Below are positions 58,500 through 64,000 of a stretch of DNA of 64,000 nucleotides, one piece after another. Numbering within the stretch: position 1 is the stretch's first letter; each line of letters starts with the position of its first letter. The notes beneath the pieces are model-generated. The model ran no database searches, was not told where the DNA came from, and saw only the letters and a list, made by a program, of their open reading frames with translations. The stretch spans positions 62,001 to 126,000 of the forward strand of contig NZ_JAFLDT010000001.1 of NCBI RefSeq assembly GCF_017302315.1. The letters are read 5' to 3'. The position numbers and the translations under genes were made by a program. Origin of the DNA: Zoogloea sp. (GTDB taxonomy: Bacteria > Pseudomonadota > Gammaproteobacteria > Burkholderiales > Rhodocyclaceae).

Positions 58500-58859
58500 T
58501 TATCGCGGAATATCCTTAGACTTCGATACGTCGTTAGCCGGAGGTGCAGCAGGCGCAGCGGAAGGCTCCACTGGGGCAACCACAGCCCCTTCCATGACAC
58601 TTGAGGCAACCGGAGATTTTGCGCCAGCAAGGTAGCTCAAACCTAGACTCGTCACAAAAAAGACGCCGGCAAGGCCCGCAGTCATGCGACTCAGGAAGTT
58701 GGCGGACCCGGACGACCCGAACAGACTTCCAGAGGCGCCGCTTCCGAACGCAGCCCCCATGTCCGCACCCTTGCCATGCTGCATGAGAACCAAGCCGATA
58801 ACGCCAAGACCCGCAAGAACATGAACCGTAAGAACAATTGAAAAAACTAGACCACCCAT
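58500..58859 (-). CDS. secG: preprotein translocase subunit SecG
   Basis: This is a small SecYEG subunit, 119 residues. Two membrane helices flank the conserved LVLMQHGKGADMGAAFGSGASGS-type loop, followed by an Ala/Pro-rich tail. It follows tpiA by 20 bases, the standard betaproteobacterial order tpiA-secG-tRNA-Leu-nuo. Confidence 0.95.
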   Translation of the reverse strand: MGGLVFSIVLTVHVLAGLGVIGLVLMQHGKGADMGAAFGSGASGSLFGSSGSANFLSRMTAGLAGVFFVTSLGLSYLAGAKSPVASSVMEGAVVAPVEPSAAPAAPPANDVSKSKDIPR

Positions 58860-58879
58860 TACACTCTCCGTAAAAGACC

Positions 58880-59638
58880 TTATAGCGAAGCCTTCGAAGC
58901 AGCCTCACATATCGCTTTAAAACCATCGAACACCAAGGAAGCGCCCCCTACAAGCGCGCCATCTATGTCCTTTTCATTGAACAACTGAAGTGCATTTCCC
59001 GCATTAACGCTTCCACCATAGAGGATACGAACCCCGTCCGAATCCACCCCGCCCCGCCCAAGACACCGGCGAATGAAGACATGCATGGACTGGGCTTGCT
59101 CCGGCGTAGCTGTCAAGCCAGTGCCAATTGCCCAAACTGGTTCATAGGCAACCACCAGTCGATCAAGCAACTTGATGTCTATAGCCGCAACAACCGATTC
59201 GAGCTGAGAAGCAACGACCTGTTCAGCCCCACCGAGCTCCCGCTGTGAACGGCTCTCTCCTACGCAAACGATAGGTGTCAGGCCGGCTGCCAGAGCAGCG
59301 CCAACCTTCGAAGCCACCCTGGAATCGGTCTCTCCAAACAGACTTCGACGCTCGGAGTGCCCTACTATCACATAGGTACACCCGAGATCAACGAGCATCC
59401 TACCGCTCACCTCACCGGTGTAAGCGCCTTCTTGATACGCACTGACGTCCTGCGCTCCAAGCAACACGCTCGAGCCGGAAAGCATATCTCCAGCCTGTTG
59501 AAGATAGGGGAACGGAGGACAAACTGCGATATCAACACCCTCAACACAGCCGCCCGACCGGACTTCACCAAGCAGAGCTGTGTTGCGCGCGAAACTTCCG
59601 TTCAACTTCCAGTTGCCGACAACCAGCTTTCTTCTCAC
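58880..59638 (-). CDS. tpiA: triosephosphate isomerase
   Basis: This enzyme interconverts dihydroxyacetone phosphate and glyceraldehyde 3-phosphate. Catalytic segments are present: GNWKLNG (Lys), VGHSERR (His) and VAYEPVWAIGTG (Glu), plus the phosphate loop LYGGSVNAGN. GTG 59638 gives the usual N-terminus (RRKLVVGNWK) and a ~20-base leader from the promoter at 59665-59693. GTG 59647 and TTG 59656 are in frame but would be almost leaderless. Confidence 0.95.
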   Translation of the reverse strand: MRRKLVVGNWKLNGSFARNTALLGEVRSGGCVEGVDIAVCPPFPYLQQAGDMLSGSSVLLGAQDVSAYQEGAYTGEVSGRMLVDLGCTYVIVGHSERRSLFGETDSRVASKVGAALAAGLTPIVCVGESRSQRELGGAEQVVASQLESVVAAIDIKLLDRLVVAYEPVWAIGTGLTATPEQAQSMHVFIRRCLGRGGVDSDGVRILYGGSVNAGNALQLFNEKDIDGALVGGASLVFDGFKAICEAASKASL

Positions 59639-59664
59639 CTTTGGCACCAGAGTCAAATTCTTTG

Positions 59665-59693
59665 ATTGTATCGCGTGGCGGCCGGAGGGTCAA
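59665..59693 (-). promoter_or_regulatory. sigma-70 promoter of tpiA-secG
   Basis: On the minus strand, TTGACC (59688-59693) and TACAAT (59665-59670) are spaced exactly 17 bases apart, each one base or less from good consensus. This predicts transcription from about position 59658. Confidence 0.75.
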
Positions 59694-59842
59694 AATCGAG
59701 GCGTGTCGCACACCCACTCATACATCACGCACAGCTTTCGGCGTGGCGAAGCAGCGACGCGCAGCAGGCCAATGCAACAGGGAGAGATAAGTGCAGACGA
59801 CGGACGGAGCCTCAATACAGGCCAGAGGCCGCGTCAGTCATA

Positions 59843-61201
59843 TCACGTGATGGCGGCGGCAGACCGGACTGCGTCGGCCAAGGTGCAGGCAACTCTGTTC
59901 ACTCGGTCTTCACCTTCACCCTCGACCATCACACGCAGAAGTGGCTCGGTGCCCGAGGGACGAAGTAGAACCCGTCCCGACCCGTCAAGCTCACTATTGG
60001 CGGCATCAACAGCAGCTTGGATGGACGCACTGGAGAGCCAGTCGAACCCCGCCTTGATCGGGACATTGACCAATTTCTGAGGATAGAAGACAAGATCCGC
60101 GCACATTTCCTTCAGGGTCACATTGTGCTGACGCAAGGCTGCCAGCACCTGCAAGCCGGCAATGATCCCGTCTCCGGTGGTGTGTTTGTCGAGACAGATG
60201 ATGTGTCCAGAGTTCTCCCCGCCAAGGGTCCACCCCTTCTCATGCATTAACTCAAGCACGTAACGATCACCAACCTTGGCACGCGTAAACTGAAGCCCAA
60301 GCCGCAGGAGCGCGTGCTCAAGCCCGAGATTGCTCATCAAGGTTCCGACGACGCCATCTACCCGTCCGGCGAGACGGGACGCCTTGGCGATGACATAGAG
60401 CAACTTGTCCCCATCATAAATTTCACCTTCGGCATCGACCATCACGATGCGGTCACCGTCACCATCAAGGGCGATGCCCAGATCGGCCCCGGAATCAAGG
60501 ACCGCCTTGCGGACGTTTTGGGGAACCGTGGCCCCGACCCCCTCATTGATATTGAGTCCGTTCGGCTCCGCGCCGACAAGCACAAGCTCGGCCCCCAACT
60601 CGTGAAAGACCTTTGGCGCAACCATATAGGCGGCGCCGTTGGCGCAGTCGAGCGCGATTTTCAACCCGCGCAGATCAAGCTCGTTCGGAAAGGAACTCTT
60701 GCAGAACTCGACATAGCGCCCACGCGCATCATCGATTCGCTGAGCCTTACCAAGGCTCGCCGAGGGCTCGCACCCCATGGGCTGATCAAGACGACCTTCG
60801 ATCTCATGCTCAACAGCGTCGGGCAGCTTGGTACCGCGGGCAGAAAAGAACTTGATCCCATTGTCCTGAAAGGGGTTGTGGGATGCTGAGATCACCACCC
60901 CCGCCTGCAGACGCAATGCACGGGTCAGATAGGCAATTGCGGGCGTTGGCAGCGGTCCAGCCAGATAAACATCCACTCCCGCCGCAGAGAATCCAGCCTC
61001 GAGAGTCGACTCAAGCATATACCCCGAAATTCGGGTGTCCTTGCCGATGATCACAGCGGGGTGCTCCCCAGGCCGCATACGCTCATCGGCGATCAGTGTC
61101 TTTCCGGCTGCATAGCCTAGACGCAAGCAAAAATCCGGTGTGATTGGCGCCTCACCTACGCACCCCCGTATGCCATCCGTTCCAAAATATCGACGAGACA
61201 C
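59843..61201 (-). CDS. glmM: phosphoglucosamine mutase
   Basis: This enzyme converts glucosamine-6-phosphate to glucosamine-1-phosphate for peptidoglycan and LPS precursors. The 452-residue protein starts [11 protein letters not shown], with the catalytic serine loop [18 protein letters not shown], the metal loop ALDGDGDRI and the phosphate-binding [15 protein letters not shown]. It lies 42 bases after folP, the conserved ftsH-folP-glmM order. The 186 bases to tpiA hold the tpiA promoter. Confidence 0.97.
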   Translation of the reverse strand: MSRRYFGTDGIRGCVGEAPITPDFCLRLGYAAGKTLIADERMRPGEHPAVIIGKDTRISGYMLESTLEAGFSAAGVDVYLAGPLPTPAIAYLTRALRLQAGVVISASHNPFQDNGIKFFSARGTKLPDAVEHEIEGRLDQPMGCEPSASLGKAQRIDDARGRYVEFCKSSFPNELDLRGLKIALDCANGAAYMVAPKVFHELGAELVLVGAEPNGLNINEGVGATVPQNVRKAVLDSGADLGIALDGDGDRIVMVDAEGEIYDGDKLLYVIAKASRLAGRVDGVVGTLMSNLGLEHALLRLGLQFTRAKVGDRYVLELMHEKGWTLGGENSGHIICLDKHTTGDGIIAGLQVLAALRQHNVTLKEMCADLVFYPQKLVNVPIKAGFDWLSSASIQAAVDAANSELDGSGRVLLRPSGTEPLLRVMVEGEGEDRVNRVACTLADAVRSAAAIT

Positions 61202-61243
61202 CTTTCTCCTCCTTCAAGCTCTCTAGACAAGTCCGTCAGTCAA

Positions 61244-62092
61244 TTATTCCTGACATGCAGCCTTGCCGATAGCTTCCAGGGCAGTCCAGACGCGGACTGC
61301 ATCACGCGTTGCGGCGATGTCATGGGTGCGCACGACTCTCGCACCATTCTGGATGGCAATCAGGGCAGCCAATGCTCCTGCCACCGCACGGTCACCCACA
61401 TCGCGTCCGGTAATCTGACCCAGCATGGACTTCCTCGACATTCCGACTAATAGTGGATAGCCCGAACGCCGAATACTCCCAAGACCCTTGAGAATTGTCA
61501 CGTTATGATCAATTGACTTCCCGAAACCGAAGCCTGGATCCAGCAATATTCGATCTGAAGCTACTCCTGACTCAACAAGCGCTTCTGCCCTCTCCGCCAA
61601 GAACTCACCCACCTCGAAAAGTACATTGTCGTAGAACGGAGCTATTTGCATTGTTCTTGGCTGACCTTTCATATGCATGACACACAAGGCTACAGCGGAA
61701 TCTTTGACGGCGTCGATCGCACCGTCCGCCTGAAAAGCGGATATATCGTTGATTAGATCCGCACCTGCCTTGATCGCCTCGCACATGACGGACGGCTTCG
61801 CCGTGTCAATTGACAACGGCCTTCCCAATGAAACAAGCGCCTCGACCACGGGCAACACCCTATCCATCTCCTCTTGCTCCCCGACAGGCAGGGCGCCGGG
61901 GCGAGAGGACTCCCCGCCTATATCGAGGATATCCGCTCCCTCGGAAATTACTCGCTCCGCTGTACGCAAGGCTGCGTCCCGAGTAAGACAACCATCGCCG
62001 GAGAATGAATCGGGCGTAACATTCAGAATCGCCATGATCTTCGGGACGGAAAGATCCAAGCAAAATCTGCCGCAGACTAGCATTTGTGGCAT
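61244..62092 (-). CDS. folP: dihydropteroate synthase
   Basis: This enzyme condenses p-aminobenzoate with the pterin diphosphate in folate synthesis (the sulfonamide target). The 282-residue protein shows IMAILNVTPDSFSGDG, DILDIGGESSRPGA, LINDISAF, ILLDPGFGFGKSIDHN and the C-terminal RTHDI. The start is taken at ATG 62092; ATG three codons later is possible. Confidence 0.96.
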   Translation of the reverse strand: MPQMLVCGRFCLDLSVPKIMAILNVTPDSFSGDGCLTRDAALRTAERVISEGADILDIGGESSRPGALPVGEQEEMDRVLPVVEALVSLGRPLSIDTAKPSVMCEAIKAGADLINDISAFQADGAIDAVKDSAVALCVMHMKGQPRTMQIAPFYDNVLFEVGEFLAERAEALVESGVASDRILLDPGFGFGKSIDHNVTILKGLGSIRRSGYPLLVGMSRKSMLGQITGRDVGDRAVAGALAALIAIQNGARVVRTHDIAATRDAVRVWTALEAIGKAACQE

Positions 62093-62461
62093 TAAAGGGA
62101 ACTCAATCAGAAAGGGGCGTCCGGACCGTCAACCCCGGCAGTCCAATTCGCCGGTGCAATGGTTTCATTTCGACAGCGTAGTTTGGTCCGGCAAATGAGA
62201 TTCAGCACCATTCTCTGAGCACTAGGCGGAACTGCCTGGCATTGATCTTGCGGACAGTGCATTCGTCTTCCCCAAACCGGGCTCCCGCATTCCATCGATT
62301 CGGTGGCAAACAGGAAGAGGAGTCCACTCATCTTGCCCCAGAACGGCGCGCTTGCCTCTCAATTCGCGCCGTTCCGTTCAGGCGAGCGCCCGCAACAGCT
62401 TGTCTTGGCAGATAAAGCACCGCACCCCTTGGCAGCCCTCAGAGAGAATGCGCAAATTAAG
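62093..62461. other. 369-base gap between folP and ftsH
   Basis: No convincing gene lies here. A 74-codon minus-strand frame (62107-62331) has no recognisable domain and no clear ribosome site. The gap contains the perfect inverted repeat at 62341-62374. Confidence 0.55.
62341..62374 (-). terminator. inverted repeat downstream of ftsH
   Basis: GAACGGCGCG (62341-62350) pairs perfectly with CGCGCCGTTC (62365-62374) across a 14-base loop, 88 bases after the ftsH stop. There is no T-run, so it may be a 3' stabiliser or a factor-dependent stop. Confidence 0.4.
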
Positions 62462-64000
62462 TCAGGCTGCGGGAGCAGGAGCAGTCGGTTCCGGGCCGGG
62501 TGTATCGTCGCCGGAACGTCTCGTCACCACTGATGACGGCTTTGGCGGACGTGGAGCCTTCCCGGCCATAATGTCATTAATCTGGTCCGCGTCGATGGTT
62601 TCAAGTTCAAGCAGCGCGGCGGTCATCGCTTCAACCTTGTCCCGGTTTTCCTCAAGGAGACGCCGAGCGAGAGCATACTGCTGATCGAGGATCCGTCGAA
62701 TCTCGGCATCTACTTTTTGCAAAGTAGCCTCTGACATGTTTTTGTGCGTGGTAACCGAACGGCCAAGAAAGACTTCACCCTCTTCTTCGCCGTAAACCAT
62801 CGGCCCCAGGTTATCCGACATACCCCATTGGGTTACCATCCTACGAGCGAGATCCGTCGCACGCTGGAAGTCGTTCGAGGCGCCTGTTGTCATCTGATTC
62901 ATGAACAACTCCTCAGCAATACGGCCACCAAAGAGCACAGCAATCGTTTGCAGAAGCCGCTCCCTATCCTGGCTATATCGATCCTGCTCCGGCAACTGCA
63001 TCGTAACGCCGAGCGCCCTGCCGCGAGGGATGATCGTGACTTTATGAACAGGATCAGTCTTGGTGAGGCACTTGGCCACCACCGCATGGCCTGACTCATG
63101 AAAAGCGGTATTTCGACGCTCCTCCTCGGGCATGACCATGGACCGGCGCTCGGCGCCCATCATGATCTTGTCCTTGGCACGTTCGAAATCTTCCATGTCA
63201 ACCAAACGCTTGTTACCGCGGGCAGCAAACAGAGCAGCTTCGTTAACGAGATTCGCAAGATCCGCCCCAGCAAACCCCGGACAGCCTCGAGCAAGAATCA
63301 TCGCATCGACATCGGGGGCAATCGGAACCTTCCGCATATGAACCCGAAGAATCTGCTCTCGACCACGAATGTCGGGCAAGGGTACGACTACCTGCCGATC
63401 AAAGCGCCCCGGGCGAAGCAGCGCAGGGTCAAGAACATCTGGCCGGTTGGTGGCCGCAATCACGATGACACCAGAAACGCCTTCAAAACCATCCATCTCG
63501 ACAAGCAACTGGTTAAGCGTCTGCTCCCGCTCGTCATTGCCGCCACCCAATCCCGCACCACGTTGTCGGCCAACCGCATCGATTTCATCTATGAAGATGA
63601 TGCATGGTGCCTGCTTCTTTGCCTGCTCGAACATATCCCGGACACGGGCCGCACCCACGCCGACGAACATCTCGACAAAATCGGAACCTGAAATCGAGAA
63701 AAATGGAACCTTGGCCTCACCAGCAATGGCCTTGGCGAGCAGCGTCTTGCCGGTTCCTGGCGAGCCCACCATCAGTACGCCTTTTGGAATATGCCCACCG
63801 AGTTTCTGGAACTTGGACGGATCTCTCAAAAACTCTACAAGCTCTCCAACCTCCTCCTTGGCTTCGTCGCATCCTGCCACATCAGCAAATGTCACAGTGT
63901 TGGCCGACTCATCAAGCATCTTTGCCTTTGACTTGCCGAAAGAAAACGCTCCGCCGCGCCCACCGCCTTGCATCTGGCGCATGAAGAAAACCCATACACC
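62462..64000 (-). CDS. ftsH: ATP-dependent zinc metalloprotease FtsH (5' end outside window)
   Basis: This is a membrane-anchored AAA+ protease. The visible part starts in the second membrane helix ([15 protein letters not shown]). It then has the Walker A motif [13 protein letters not shown], Walker [12 protein letters not shown], the second region of homology [19 protein letters not shown], the zinc motif HESGHAVV and a Pro/Ala-rich C-terminal tail. The N-terminal periplasmic segment lies beyond 64000. The frame is open to the window edge. It degrades misfolded membrane proteins and regulators such as LpxC and sigma-32 in other bacteria. Confidence 0.97.
   Translation of the reverse strand, partial: GVWVFFMRQMQGGGRGGAFSFGKSKAKMLDESANTVTFADVAGCDEAKEEVGELVEFLRDPSKFQKLGGHIPKGVLMVGSPGTGKTLLAKAIAGEAKVPFFSISGSDFVEMFVGVGAARVRDMFEQAKKQAPCIIFIDEIDAVGRQRGAGLGGGNDEREQTLNQLLVEMDGFEGVSGVIVIAATNRPDVLDPALLRPGRFDRQVVVPLPDIRGREQILRVHMRKVPIAPDVDAMILARGCPGFAGADLANLVNEAALFAARGNKRLVDMEDFERAKDKIMMGAERRSMVMPEEERRNTAFHESGHAVVAKCLTKTDPVHKVTIIPRGRALGVTMQLPEQDRYSQDRERLLQTIAVLFGGRIAEELFMNQMTTGASNDFQRATDLARRMVTQWGMSDNLGPMVYGEEEGEVFLGRSVTTHKNMSEATLQKVDAEIRRILDQQYALARRLLEENRDKVEAMTAALLELETIDADQINDIMAGKAPRPPKPSSVVTRRSGDDTPGPEPTAPAPAA

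Noticed and set aside
62107..62331. 74-codon minus-strand frame between folP and ftsH
   Set aside because: No domain, no convincing ribosome site, cysteine-scattered low-complexity reading; not enough to call a gene.

Overview
The window is about 64 kb of a betaproteobacterial chromosome. It is most likely from the Rhodocyclales (the Azospira / Dechloromonas / Thauera / Azoarcus neighbourhood). The evidence is a complete nuoA-N operon followed by the betaproteobacterial small genes DUF2818 and DUF3579, the order tpiA-secG-tRNA-Leu-nuo, a glmM-folP-ftsH block, exosortase-A (PEP-CTERM) accessory genes, assimilatory nitrate reductase and a NarX/NarL pair. The assignment rests on gene content only. 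No 16S rRNA gene, insertion sequence, prophage or CRISPR array was seen. Coding density is very high on both strands.

Layout. 0-1.6 kb: the 5' part of a PilS-like sensor kinase and a small PP0621-type protein. 1.6-4.7 kb: an aminotransferase diverging from mtnA and a FucA-like class II aldolase, which together look like the 5-methylthioribose salvage ('DHAP shunt') module. 4.7-13.4 kb: three large signalling genes, namely a hybrid histidine kinase, an HD-GYP response regulator and a GGDEF-EAL protein, forming a cyclic-di-GMP cluster. 13.4-17 kb (minus strand): a LEA-type lipoprotein, two tandem beta-hydroxyacid dehydrogenases and an exported sorbosone-dehydrogenase-like protein. 17-18 kb: ybiB. 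18.1-25.1 kb: a metacaspase and a 2023-residue protein joining two alpha/beta-hydrolase domains to a CHAT protease domain. This is the best candidate for an undescribed system. 25.2-28 kb: nasA. 28-35.3 kb: exosortase-A accessory genes (two hydrolases, an acyl carrier protein, a divergent AMP ligase, a PLP decarboxylase) and an asparagine-synthetase-like protein without the glutaminase cysteine. 35.4-38.9 kb: purM, hda, a HAD phosphatase and a dienelactone hydrolase. 38.9-42.7 kb: a Crp/Fnr regulator diverging from narX-narL, with candidate Fnr and NarL sites between them. 42.8-58.3 kb: DUF3579, DUF2818 and nuoN to nuoA (minus strand). 58.3-64 kb: tRNA-Leu(GAG), secG, tpiA, glmM, folP and the 3' part of ftsH.

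How the parts fit. The right side is core metabolism: respiratory complex I, glycolysis, cell-wall precursor, folate and protein quality control. The nitrate genes (nasA, NarX/NarL, Crp/Fnr) suggest a facultative, nitrate-responsive lifestyle. The left and middle carry signalling and accessory functions: c-di-GMP turnover, type IV pilus regulation and exopolysaccharide/PEP-CTERM support, as in a floc- or biofilm-forming bacterium. The caspase/CHAT-lipase pair sits between housekeeping-like genes as a self-contained two-gene unit with structured leaders, a layout typical of regulated-proteolysis or defence cassettes. Base composition drops visibly from the GC-rich left part to the narXL/nuo/tpiA part.
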